Assembly (NCBI GenBank): GCA_003996215.1
Contig: QJPP01000842.1
Coordinates: forward strand, 372,001 to 436,000
Length of the DNA: 64,000 nucleotides
Direction: 5' to 3'
Source: Jaltomata sinuosa
Lineage: Eukaryota; Streptophyta; Magnoliopsida; Solanales; Solanaceae
Positions 24,001 through 36,000 of this stretch are shown here, in pieces. Both the position numbers and the translations under genes were made by a program. The notes under the pieces are model-generated. The model worked only from the letters and a program-made list of their open reading frames with translations, was not told where the DNA came from and ran no database searches. Position 1 is the first letter of the stretch; each line of letters starts with the position of its first letter.

Positions 24001-27000
24001 TGTTCCTTCAGGGTGGTGCCCGTCGAAAAATGGCTCGTGCAGAAACTTAGCAATTTTATGTGAACGCCACTGGTACCTCTTCTTCCATCTCCAGTGTTGT
24101 TATAGATGTTCAATTCACCCTTACCCCTGCTGTCCTGGCTGAGATTTTGGGAGTTCCTAATGATGGGTGGTGTCACTACGTGAAGAGGAAATGGCCTCCT
24201 TTGGATGGGTTGCCCTCAGCCTTGGAGATCACTACGAGGTTTGCAAATGATCCTACTTTGGAGTGGCACTCTAGGGTGGATAAAGGGGCTATGCTTCCTC
24301 TCCATCAAATGTTGTTTGATGTGGTGCTTCCTAGGGAGCAAAAGCGTACTGAGGCCAACTACATGGACCTCACCTTGATGCAACTGCTACTCTCCAAAAT
24401 CCCAATTAACTTGCCCAGACTCATTCTCTGCCACATGCACAGGATATGCAAACAGGATGCTACCAAGCATGCCTTAGGATATGGGTTCTGGCTGGGGGAT
24501 GTGTTTCAGCACTTTGGTGTACCTGTTCAAACTTGGCAAGATCAGACAACCAAAGATGTGATTGGTACTGTGAACCAGACTTCTATACCTGCTCCTCGGA
24601 GAGGGGCCAATGCTCCTTTGCAGCGGTTAAGAGCAATGTTGGCTGCCAAGGATGTGGAGATTGCTGCTATGAGGGCTTCCCATGATGAGGAACTGGATGA
24701 GCTTCATGATACCTATGGCATTGAGCATGCTCTGCTGATGGAAGAAAATGCAAGGCTCAAGGATGAGCTTGCCCAAGTACAAGCTGCTTTAGCATCTGAG
24801 CAAGCCACTAACTCTGCCAGCTTGAAGGGCATCTATGAGCTGCTTAAGAAGGACCCTCCCCCTCCCACTGCCTAGCTTGACCCATTCTAGCCTTCCCAGC
24901 CTTCCTTTTGCTCTCGCAAATGCATGTTTTTAGCTTTTAATTTCTATTTCTAGTGTACATGCTTTGTGATTAATAAAATGTTGGGTTCTTGTTCTGCTCT
25001 CATCTTAATTCCTGTGCAATTGCAAATACTTTGATATAGCTAAACGAGTTCTTACTTTTGAGTGTTTGCATAGGTGATATCCCCAGTGGCCATGAGCATT
25101 GAAATTGAAATTGAAATTGGAATTGGAATTAAGGTGTTGTACGTCTTCACAGTGTTTTATGATGCCAAAAGGGGAAAAGTGTTGCTTGTGTGGTATTTAT
25201 AACCCGTTGGTCCGACCTGTTCCTCTAATGTGTTCCTTTTGCCGTTTGCCTAAAGAAAACTGACATGATACAGGTGGAATTCATGATACAAGAAGCAAGG
25301 GTTTGTCATCATCAAAAAGGGGGAATTTGTTGGATCAAGGTAGATTTTGAAGATTGACAAAGTTGTGGAACACATGCAGGGAACAGGTATCTGTGACTTG
25401 TTCCTCTCAAGCAGAATCCAACTAGGATCAGAAGAAGGAGAATGACGTGGAGAAAGGATCAAAGCGTGTTGATAAGGAGAGTCCAGCTTGCACAAAGTTT
25501 CCTTTCATCCGGAAGGAAATCAAGGAGATTGACTTGACAAGTCCTACAAGGATAAGGATTCCCAAATATGGAAGGAAATCAACCGAAATAAGGAGAGGAC
25601 TCTCAGTATAAATACAAGATAGGTTTTACCATAAACCTCAAGCACTTACAAAGAGAGCTACAAGCAGAACACAATCAAATTGAGAAAGTTCATATTTGAG
25701 AGAGTTCTGAGTGAAGATCCAAGTGCAGCCAATACAAGAAACCATATTGAAGAACGTGTTCTTTAAGTCTATGCTTTACAGTTCTTGAGTCAAGTTAATT
25801 GTATTGTTTTTTCATCGAGTTGTAATTATTCATTCTTAGTGCCAGTGAGTTATAAACTGGTATAGGAGTTAGTCTTCAAGTTGGGATAACTCGAGGACGT
25901 GGGCACATAAACCTGGGGAGGTTTGTGTGGTGTTTTAGGAATTAGAGTTTATAATTCCTTAGGTTACAGAGTTTGTAATCTTGTGTTGAGGCTCATTGTT
26001 TTAGTGGAATTGGGTTAAATCCTACAGAGGTGTAGGTCGTGGGTTTTCCCCTTTGTGAGCCGGGGGTTTTCCACGTAAAATATTGTGTTCTCTTTACTGC
26101 TCTATATTTAAGTATTCGACAGAGGAACAAATCGCGTAACCTGTTCCTTAGGCAAATTAGGGGGTCAGCATTCTAACAGAGTACTTTCCTAGGTTCTTCA
26201 TGTCACGCCCCGAGATCAAGCCCTGGATGTAACGGGCACCCCAGACCAATTAAGGCCCGAGAAGACCCCTTAACATAACATTATGAGCATATTCAATAAA
26301 CACTTGCGGAAGAAAGACCCATTTGAAAAAACCATTTAAAAATATAATTTAAGAGTTTACCAAGTGTTGGGAACAAAACATTCAAAATAACATCTACATA
26401 GCTCTACGATGCCTCTAACATAAGAATGAACATCTATGCCGGTACATGATCCCAATAATACCATGAAACAAAATACTATAACTATCATAAAGGTGCCTTC
26501 CGAAAGATGGAGAGCTCACCAAAAATTGGACCTGTCTGAGCGAATCTAACGATGCGTAGTACCACGAGAAGGTGCCTCAGGACCTACATCATAAAACGAT
26601 GTAGCCGCCCGAAGACGGTCAGTACGTGGAATGTAGTGGTGCACAGAACAACCAAAATAGATACAATATACATTATCTGAAAAGTAGGCATTTAAAATAC
26701 TTCCAACACTAACGATAAAATATCCATAGAAAATTCCATTATAAGAAAACAATAAAACTTTCTAGCTGTTACTTTTGAACTAGATGGTATCACCGACTTC
26801 TATTCAACACCACAGGCTATGTGGGTCCGATCAACGCTCGACCGGCTAAGCCCAACCCATGTTTGCCGCATGAGTCGAGATTTCAATACAATATGGCCAG
26901 CACAATCATCCTCGGAGAGGAAAAGATAAGGTCATCCCAAGTTAGGATCGAACCATCCCTATGTCGGCAAAACACAGGTTTCGAGTGTTGAGACGTTTAG

Positions 27001-30000
27001 CCTCACACCTTGTCGGTTAACCATCTAATTCTCTTAGAGCGCAAATTATTACCATTTTCAATATCTTTAAAAACATCCTTCAATAATACAATTCCGATTA
27101 GGGGCATAATCCGTTATTGGTATCGTCATACCAAGACTTGCAAGTCATTCATTTCATCAATATAGAACCCATAAGGTTTGTCAACAATTCATTATGCCCA
27201 TTTCATAGGATTCATATAAGAAAACAATAATCTTTGTCTCAATTCAATCCATTCTTAAAGACCGTTAAAATAGCAATACTTTCCGGAACAATAAACCATT
27301 TAAAGTCTTTTGGATATTTGGAAGAACAAGTAAAAATCATTTAAATCCCCTTTCCAGTACAATTCAGTATATATATACAAAAGCAATTTCAAGTATAAGG
27401 TAGGGAAATCACGATTTCATGAGTTTTAATCAAACTAGTAGGACTATACTTGCAACCCTAAGTTCATATTCAAAATAGTATAAATGTTTACCAAAGGGTT
27501 TGAAAACCATAACGTTTATAAGATACTTTGAAAAGGGATCGTTCTGCGTACCTTTTGATGGAGAGAAATTGGCAAAACGCTTGAGTTTGACCATAGGAAC
27601 CTTGAAACCTAGGTGTTCTTGCTTCTTGACTTGGAGAGGTGAGAGAAGAGGAAAGTAGCGTATGAAAATTCTGATGGGGAGAAGCGATTTTAATCAATTG
27701 AGGGTAAGGAAAAAGTTGGAGGGACGAAATTGCCCTTCAAGGGCCTTTACAGGCCCAAAAACGCACTAGGAGGAGGGCTGCAGGGATCGCACGCTAAGGA
27801 GGACACTTTGCGTGCCCAGCAGCTTGCACTGCCTTGCCTGTGCACACAGATGCCGGCGCTCGCTCACGCTTTTGGCCTCGCTTCGCTGTCTCATCTTGTA
27901 CAAAATTGCCATGGGACGCTAGCTTACTTGCTTTGCAAGCCTATAGACGAGCACCACTCTACACTTTAAAAAAATCAAGAGACGCGAGATGTAACAGAAA
28001 GTTTGGGGTGTTACACTTCAATATTTTTCCTTTGTGAATACTTGGCAGTTAGATACATCCTGCTTCTACTAGGTCCATATTCAGCCATCTTCTTCGTGCC
28101 ATATTGATCGAAACCTACAAACGACACATTAAGAATATTTGCCAAGTCCTCAACTGTGAATTTGATTTCCTTCGCTATCACTTTTGTCAGCACTATATTA
28201 CCATCGAATACAGTGAGCCATTTGTAAAATTGTTGAACTTCTTCACATCTCATGGGTGTAAATTCAAGAAATAGGTGTGACCATCTCTAATGGTTCAATA
28301 TGCTCTTGAGGTACTTTATTCCAGGTTCTTCTAGCACTGAGGGGTCAATAATTTTTTCGTTCAGAATCTTTGGAAGTATTTTCCTTTGACCAACCCTTAT
28401 TTGTATCCTCTTAATACTTGGTCCTTCACAAGAACCAGTTTATTCTATTCTTTGAGGCGATCCTTTCCTTTTACAAGAAGATTTTCCCTTCCCATCCTTT
28501 TCTCTTTTATCTTGGAGAGATTGACCAGATACTTTGGTTTTAGGGTTTTGTTTTTCACTGGTTTGCTTGACGGTGGTTTTGGAGAGTGATCTAGGAGTCG
28601 ACATTATTGAGAAATTCTTTTTGAGAGGATTGATTTTGACATTTCTTGGTTTTTGAGAATTTCTCTTACCCTTTCAGTGTTTTCCAAAGAAGTTGAAAGG
28701 GAGAGTGAAAAGGGTTGAGCGTTTAAGCACTTTTTGAATTTGAAGAGACAATGATTTGACAGTTTGGACTGTCATTAATAGTGTCTTAAAGCGATAATGC
28801 GAACATTGTGATTTATCACGACTTTAAGGAACTCCAAAGAAAAGGATAAATAATTTTTGAAGAACCTGTTTCCTTGGATGTTGATACAAATAATTTGTTT
28901 CGTAGTATGTGGCAGTGTAGACAGAATTTAAGCAACTTCTATATTTAAAGGGAGATGCATACTTGTGAGTCATAAGAACCAGATTCTTTGACAAAAACTT
29001 TTGATGTGGTCTTGTTTTTGTACACCAATTCTGTTTCATTCCCTCTTGTCCTTCGTGCTTTTGAGCAGCTTCCTTACCTTTTGTATGAATGATCATTCAT
29101 TTTTAAGTGGGAATTTCTACTGGTTACTCCCTCTTCATGAGCCTTTTGGTGAGAGGAGTTTCTCTTGTCAGATATCACACTCCTTTTTCCTTCTCACCTA
29201 GGCTTTGAAGCCCTTTTAGAGGATGACCTTAGGATGAATTAGGTGCTTCTTAGTCCATCCAGGTAGTTTCCCCTTTCTCAGTGAAGGATCAGGTCCTTTC
29301 TTCTTCCATTTCTCTTTATAGTGTGTATTCATTTGCCTGGTCTTCAATTGGGTTATGTGCACTTCCTTGTGATCCTTTTTGTCTCCTTGTTGAGAGTGTA
29401 CATGTGTTCAGTCATGTGAGCTTTTATGTCCTTGAGCTCATTTCTGACTTTGATTCTTCTATGTCCTGGACATTGTTTGTGGCTGGAGCGATTTGTATGT
29501 AAGGAGATATCTTTGAGCACCTGTTCCTTTTGAGTGTTTCAAGAAATTTTTTCTTGATGCTCCTTTTGAAGCATTTTTTCCTTCATACGCTCGGCATGAA
29601 GAGTAGGGGATGTGACACATGATTCTTCCTGTAGATAATCTTGAGAATTTTTTAGGAGAGCTTGGCCTTTTGCAGACGCTGATGTTCTTTTGTTCTTTCC
29701 CTTTTCTAGAGCTGAGTTGTCATATTTTGGAGTAAGGACCTGTTCCTTTGGACAGGCTGTTGTCTTCTTCAGGTTTCCCCTCACCCCCTCTTTTTGCTAC
29801 TTTCTGGTGATCTTTCTTTAACCCAGAATGAACATGTGTCTCATTACCTTTCTTGGTAGGTAGATTCCTAAGGGCTTTTATTACTATGCGAGCCATACAT
29901 ACTAGTTCTCTTCTAGAGTAAGTGTGGAACCTTTCATTTCAGATAGGCTTGCTTCAATTCCGTCCTCTTCTTCTTCTGGGACTAATTTTGCTCTTAATGT

Positions 30001-33000
30001 TGTGGTCCTTTCCTGGAGGAATTTTCTCGTCTTTTGAGAACTGAGTACCTCTTTCCTCAATACTGCAATCCTGAAATTTTGTTCCCAGATCTCCATAGTT
30101 ACTTTGCAATGTGTCCTATATTTGCTTAGCAGTGGTACAGGAGGATATCTTGCTTAATTCATTAGGATTAATACTACCATCTAGTTGAGCATCCTTGTCA
30201 AAGATTTTGTTTGGTCCTCTCTGAATAATGCCCCATAGTTAGGGATTTTCACCAATGATGAAATCTTGCATTCTAACCTTCCACCAGCCATAATGTTTGC
30301 TATTGGTTTCGTTGTTGATTTTCCTTCTTGTACTTTTGCGGGTGAAGCCATATTTCAGTCTTTCAAGGTGTCCGTCTTTATTGAGAGATCTGGCTCTAAT
30401 ACCAATTGTTAGTTTGGCTACAACTTAAGTACTCAAAGAACCAAGTTCTTTGAGTGACTATGCAAGAAAGTAAATTGCGGAATAAAGTAAATCAACACAA
30501 GTATTTAGCGTGGAAAACTCCTTTTTCCAAGGGAGGCAAAAACCACGACCTACCTCTACAGGATTTTCCCCAAAACTCGAGAAATTTAAGGCTTACAACC
30601 GCCCTTGTAACACCTAAGGAACTGTTCCCAACAGTCCCTACCTCTACCTTCTTAACTCTTCTCTTCAAAAGACTCTATACAGTCAATGAAGTTCCTTACA
30701 ACACAAAACAATACCTACTACAATCAACTAAGAAAATAATCAAGATCTTGTTTGGAACCACATGAAGAAACTAACTATTACAACACAAGCACTGTATAGA
30801 TATATCTTTGATAGGACCAGGTTCTTTGGTTGTAGCAGTTGCTTCTTCTTCAAGACTCTTTGTGCTGACTCTCTCACTCTGACGCAACTCTTTGGGTGTA
30901 GTCAAACTCCAAAGACTTATGTCGTGTTGTTTATATAGGAGTAAATAGTCGCCTTGTAGTTTTCCTATCCAAACAAGAGTTGGTTCAAGTATATCCATGA
31001 CTCGAATCCTAGTTTGACTTTGTTTTAATCTTCTTCATGCATCGAACTTCTTTCTCCTAATTCCAAGCTAATTCCATGTGCTCAATTTATTGTAATATTT
31101 CCATATCTAGAACTCCAGTTCCTTGTAGAATTGGATTGAGCCATAATCCCAATTCTCCAAGCATTCACGAAACAGTTTCTTTCGAGCAGTCTCCAGTTTT
31201 GTCAGAGGAACAGGTTCTTTGATCGGTTCCCCTGCCAGTGTTGCTAACTTATTCACTTCTACTTGGAGATCTATTGAGGACGTGTTTCTTGAACTTCATT
31301 CTTCAATCTTCCTTCTCCATATAGAATGTAGCTTGTACAATGTTCGTCAATCATCAAAACACCACATGATCTTGAATGTCGACTCAGAGATCATGGTGTC
31401 TCAACACATCTCTTCTTATTGTAACAAGATACTTGCTAACAAGAACAAGAAGCATGACCGGTTTCAGCTTTACAACCCAAATTCAAGCAAATTAGCAACG
31501 GATTACGTTTTTAGGGAGACTTTATCTTTTGTATCTAGATCTATCTCCAAGCCATCCTTAATTCTGTCAGTTCATCTTTTTTAATTTAGATTAAGCACTG
31601 GAATATGATAGTTGATTTGCTAGTGAGAGTATTAGCAAGCTAACTAGATAATAACAAAAAAAATTCAAGCAAAATTCAATTATTCTCATAGTATTCACAA
31701 ACTAGGAATTATGGATACCATTAAAACATGTTGTTGATGCTTCCACCACAGCTACCGTTTTATCTTTTTTTTTGTTAACCGTGGTGTCCGAGCCAGCTTT
31801 CGCGCACCTCGACTACTTCCACCTCTCACCAGCAACAATTATCGCTTTATCTTGTAACTCAACATTAATTATTGTACATTGGTCCGTAAATAGGTATAAC
31901 ATATAGGGGTTCAATGGTCTGAGGGAATAGGAAGGAAAGAGAAGGGCCCTCACAGAAATAGTTGCCTTCTAAGACCCATTTTTCCATTTCATTCTTTTTG
32001 TTCCCATCCTAAGCAATTGACTCAGAGGTAGCATACTTGAGTTGTACTTGAGTCCGAAACCAAAACCAGTTGAACATGATTCTAGCAAGACCGTGATTTG
32101 AAGCAAATAAAGCTTCCTAATATATTACACGTCCAATGTAGTGTTATGTTCACTTTAGGATGTGGAACTACATCGAATGTTAAATCATTGTTGTAATGCT
32201 GAATTACTTAATAATTTCTTTTCTTGGGGTAGATCTGGAATAAATCTTGGGAGCATTCAATCCAATGATATATTTACATACAAATGTAAGAGGAAAATTT
32301 TCACACTTCTTGGAGCAAAGGCCTCTGCGATCCTTTCAGTTTGTCTTTATCCTTTAAATTCTCTTTCTAGTATTAATGCTGTTTTGCTTTTCCATTTAGC
32401 AAACTCTTTGCTTTTCTCTTTCTTTTTCTCTAATCTAACCGGTGTGGTGAAGTCCATACTGACAGGACTGATGGCCATTGCTTTTCCAGTTGGAAATGAA
32501 TGTGAAAGTAGGGATTCAAATGAAGCAGGGTAGAGTACTACCTGCTACATGAAGAGTGAAGTGGAGCAGGATGGCGAAATGTTATGCGGGAGCAGGACGG
32601 GGTGAGAGATCCTTCCAGAGGAGGCAAGGTGAGGCAGGATAGAGTGAAGTGAGCAAAATCAGAACGGGCGCCAGTCTCTATTTCGTCTCTCTCCTTCTAC
32701 AGCAGCATGTTAATCGTCAGCCAAAAATACCACCCACAGGTGCCCACTCGTTTCCACCCTCATCCATAATGCAGTAATAGTGTCTTCTTCAAGACCCTCC
32801 ACCTGTGTCGTCCTATAGAAATTTTTCCTAACCCAACTCTTTCAACCACCCAAGACAAATCCCTGGTACAGAAGAAAGTTTTCTGTTTTAAAATCAGTTC
32901 CTTGTACAGAAGAAATTGCACACAGCTAAGGGATCGACGCTGCAGCAGTCAACATTATCTCAAGAAGAAACGATTGATAAGAGATGATAAGATTTTCAGA

Positions 33001-36000
33001 CCTAAAAATTACAAACGTCTAGTCTTTAGAGGAGTTTGGTGTTCGATTCGTAAACTTTGTTCCAAGAATGATTGGTATGTGGTATTTTTATGAAACTCCA
33101 GGTCTGTTTGTCTAGTTTCATTTTCAAGGTTGCGGGATTTTTCTGATATCTCAGAAAAAATAGATGAACTGGAAAAGAAAGAGGGAGATAACTCTGCAGC
33201 GCAGGGTAGTTGCAGAGTATACAGGGCAGAGCATTAGTGGGTAATGAGCCTGCAGGGTTGTGTTGAAGAGGGGTAAGCCAAAACCTCCCCACTGCCATTT
33301 TTTACCAAAATCTTCTTCCCAAAAAGCAACCTAGTGTTTGAGATAACAGAGAAATTATCTATGACTGAACTGTCGCATATCCAACTAGGAACGTTACACT
33401 TGAACACCTCTAATGAACACAGACAGTTTCAGAATTCTCACTTTTCTCCCAACAACTCAGATGGAAGGAAGTTGATTTTGTTGCATAAAGAAAGCTGATT
33501 TTGTTTCCACTATCATGTTTCCAGATACAAATCGGGTTTTGATTTTCTAACACCTCAGAAGCAACAAATTTGTCCTACGCTTTTAGAAACAAAAACGATG
33601 AAAAAAACTAGAGTGGACTTCACGTTTACAGGTAGAGATACTGGAATGAGTTGGAAGCAGGCGCCAGATTAGTGTTAACTATTGGGAAGTACAAAAACAA
33701 GAGACTAAAAGTAGGATCTTACGCGCAGTTGATTCCACATGAAGTCCACTACCATTGACAGATCTGCTAATCCAAGAAATAAAAGAGAAACATACTTTTT
33801 TTTGAGATAAATAAAAAAGAAACATACTTTATTGCATATGATCTTAGACAACACTATTTTTTTATGCAAGGCCTCATATTGTCTTTAGACCAAAGACATT
33901 GATATACATTTTTCTAGACCAAAGCAGTTGTTCTGCGAGTTTTCAGCTGCTTGAAAGAAATGGAAACAGCTAGGGTGGTAAATAGCATGTATTATCAGGT
34001 TATTCATCAATTCATGGTGCTGTATGACAAGCCACCCCAACCCAATCTTCACATATTCATATAATTTAAGAATCAAATTATTTTCAATTTGTATTACCTT
34101 CATATAGGTACTTTTGGGAGCCAGGATAAAGGTGGAGAAATTTGGTTTGTGGATAGCCAATGTAAAAACAGTTAAATATAGTCTAAATATGATGAATCCT
34201 CTAGTCCTGAAATTGGATAGCCCCAACTAATTCAGGATTGAGGGTAGCTGACATAATGATAGGTCAATATTGGGGCATCGCACCTCTAAAGGAGCACAAT
34301 ACATGTAAAATGTCAAAACACCAAAGACGCAAAACAACACGAGACTACATCTACAAATCCTTCTATCTGTAGCCTCAACCTCCAGAAAGCAAGTCAAAAC
34401 CAAATAGAACATGAGTGCTTTTCCTTTTTGTTTCTTGAACAAAAGGTCAGAACATAACATCCACTATATCACAAATTCATATAAATCCTTGAACCTATTC
34501 ATCTCTATCTAGGATCGATTTTGAGTTTTCATTATTCCCCCAACTATCCTTGTCTTATTTTTTATCAGTGAAAGATTGCCTTTAACTCAACTTGAAGAAA
34601 AAAAAAAAGAACTTTTAAATTCTCAAAAGGCCATCTTCTCCCTACTCACTCCCCATTTAAGAGATCAACCCACAGTTGATTGCATCCACTTCTTTGAATC
34701 CCCAGAGTTCTCATACTTGTCATGATTGAATAGTAATTTAACCATGATTCTTGAACTAGGACTAGTTAGAGTAGTTTTATTTCGTAAATACTGAAGGTAT
34801 CCAAGCTTGATATACAAGGTAGATGTCAAAGCCGAAGTGACTCTACGGATGTATTTCATTACTGGAGATAGCAGGCTAAGTAGTGCAATACTTTTAAGCC
34901 TTTTTCTCCTCCTTCTCAATCATCAATGCTTCCATTCTAGATAGCATTCCTCCTTACTTCTTATTCTGCTATTGCTTCGGTGGAGAACTTCCATTTTAGG
35001 TATCATCAATTTATTTATTTTCATTTTAGGTATCATTTGATCTAGAACTAAATTAGTTACCGCTTCAGAGTTTGAATCAATCAGCTTAATCACTAAGGCA
35101 AACTGTTTAACACACAACTCTTACCATCATATATCTTCAGTTTATAAATAGGGAATTGTTTGATGAAACTGAAAACTGAACACTAAGTTTTCATGACTAA
35201 TTCTATATCACTTACAATTCGACATTGAATATCAAGTATCGGAACTTATCACAAGTCCTCTGTAAGATGACATGAAAAACTCCAGAAGACGCGTGCAAAT
35301 CACCTACTGTGCTAATAATTGAACATATTTTAGGCACACCTAGTTAATTAATATCATTAACTATAAGCTCTTAAATTGACAAACTTAAAACAAATCTATA
35401 TGATATAATTAAGCAGCAACGGCAAATAATTAACAAATTCACACAAATATGTTTGAAGCAAGAGATCTTAGTATTTTATTGGCACTTGATAGTTCATAAT
35501 AGCTGACATTTTCCCACTATGCATTTCCAAAATCAAGTCCTAAATAATAGAGTGGCCCTCCATTATCCATTCAACAATCACAACTACCTGTCCTCTGAGC
35601 TTCTCTTTTGATAAATCAATTAGTTTTATAAATGTACACCAAGAAGGTTTATGAGTATACATATACATATGTAACAAGTATGTAGTAAGCATCCAAAAAC
35701 CAATCCAGCAATCTATACAACAATGAATATCCTCAATGGGCCAAAAACTAAATTAAATAAGAGGGAGTTCCTTGATGTTTAACAAATACTTCTCAAATCT
35801 GTCAAAAACTTTTTATTTCTCCCATTGACACCAGCCAAAAATGCTTAATAAAACTGTCTTAACATTTTTCCTCGCATTTTACTTGTTCAATCTCCAACCA
35901 ACTATGAACTCACCTACTATTCTTGGAAGTAGTGATTTCACATTGAAAATGGCAAATATTGTGGCACATTGTTCAAGGTAAAACTACAATGTAGTAAGTG

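Larger units (their letters stand above)
16286..26178 (+). mobile_element. Full-length Ty1/copia retrotransposon with envelope-like ORF (SIRE/Maximus-like), inner element
   Basis: The element is 9,893 bp and flanked by a perfect 5-bp target duplication GAGTA (16281-16285 and 26179-26183). LTRs are 16286-17150 and 25328-26178. A primer binding site TTGGTATCAGAGC (tRNA-iMet) begins at 17151. A polypurine tract (AAAAAGGGGG) lies at about 25314-25323. Order is gag, protease, integrase, reverse transcriptase, RNase H, which is the Ty1/copia order. An additional envelope-like ORF follows before the 3' LTR. A large gag with zinc knuckles plus a third ORF is typical of the SIRE/Maximus lineage; the lineage name is an inference. 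The LTRs differ by about 25 substitutions by eye plus one 17-bp-class indel, so this is a fairly young insertion. Stops and frameshifts in pol make it defective. It lies antisense to the host carrier gene. Confidence 0.93.
15799..28604 (-). pseudogene. Envelope-like ORF of the outer element, split by two insertions
   Basis: A - strand ATG at 28604 starts a basic N-terminus (MSTPRSLSKTTVKQ). The best preserved block, 28253-28016, contains NGNIVLTKVIAKEIKFT-like text (here DGNIVLTKVIAKEIKF) and NVSFVGFDQYG. It resembles the 'putative plant transposon protein' domain found in envelope-like ORFs of plant copia elements. The ORF is interrupted by the solo LTR (26201-28020) and, 12 bp further on, by the inner copia element (16286-26183). 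It resumes at 16280 and is recognisable at 16173-15946 (ARSLPYGVLLTRIFNHFE). It reaches a stop near 15799. In-frame stops near 28440 and 16220 and a frameshift show decay. The function of such ORFs is unknown. Confidence 0.6.
13605..31406 (-). mobile_element. Non-autonomous Ty1/copia-type LTR retrotransposon, outer shell of the nest
   Basis: Two directly repeated LTRs of about 1.0 kb (30407-31406 and 13605-14622) bound this - strand element. A primer binding site complementary to initiator tRNA-Met (ATTGGTATTAGAGCC on the - strand, 30392-30406) follows the 5' LTR. A polypurine tract (AAAAAGGGGGAATT on the - strand, about 14623-14637) precedes the 3' LTR. The flanks CACCT and CATCT form a five-base target duplication with one mismatch. 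Without the two later insertions it would be about 6.1 kb. Its interior shows a gag remnant and an envelope-like ORF but no protease, integrase or reverse transcriptase. It lies in the same transcriptional direction as the host carrier gene. Confidence 0.85.

Noticed and set aside
27730..28037. Cys/Ala/His-rich open frames on the + strand
   Set aside because: They lie entirely in the solo LTR and resemble no protein family.
32162..32533. 123-codon open frame in the carrier intron with hydrophobic stretches
   Set aside because: No homology is recognised, there is no start context or splice partner, and AT-rich intron DNA readily yields such frames.
33780..33835. Possible short MITE around repeated 'aaagaaacatacttt'
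   Set aside because: The two copies are adjacent direct repeats with no terminal inverted repeats or target duplication.
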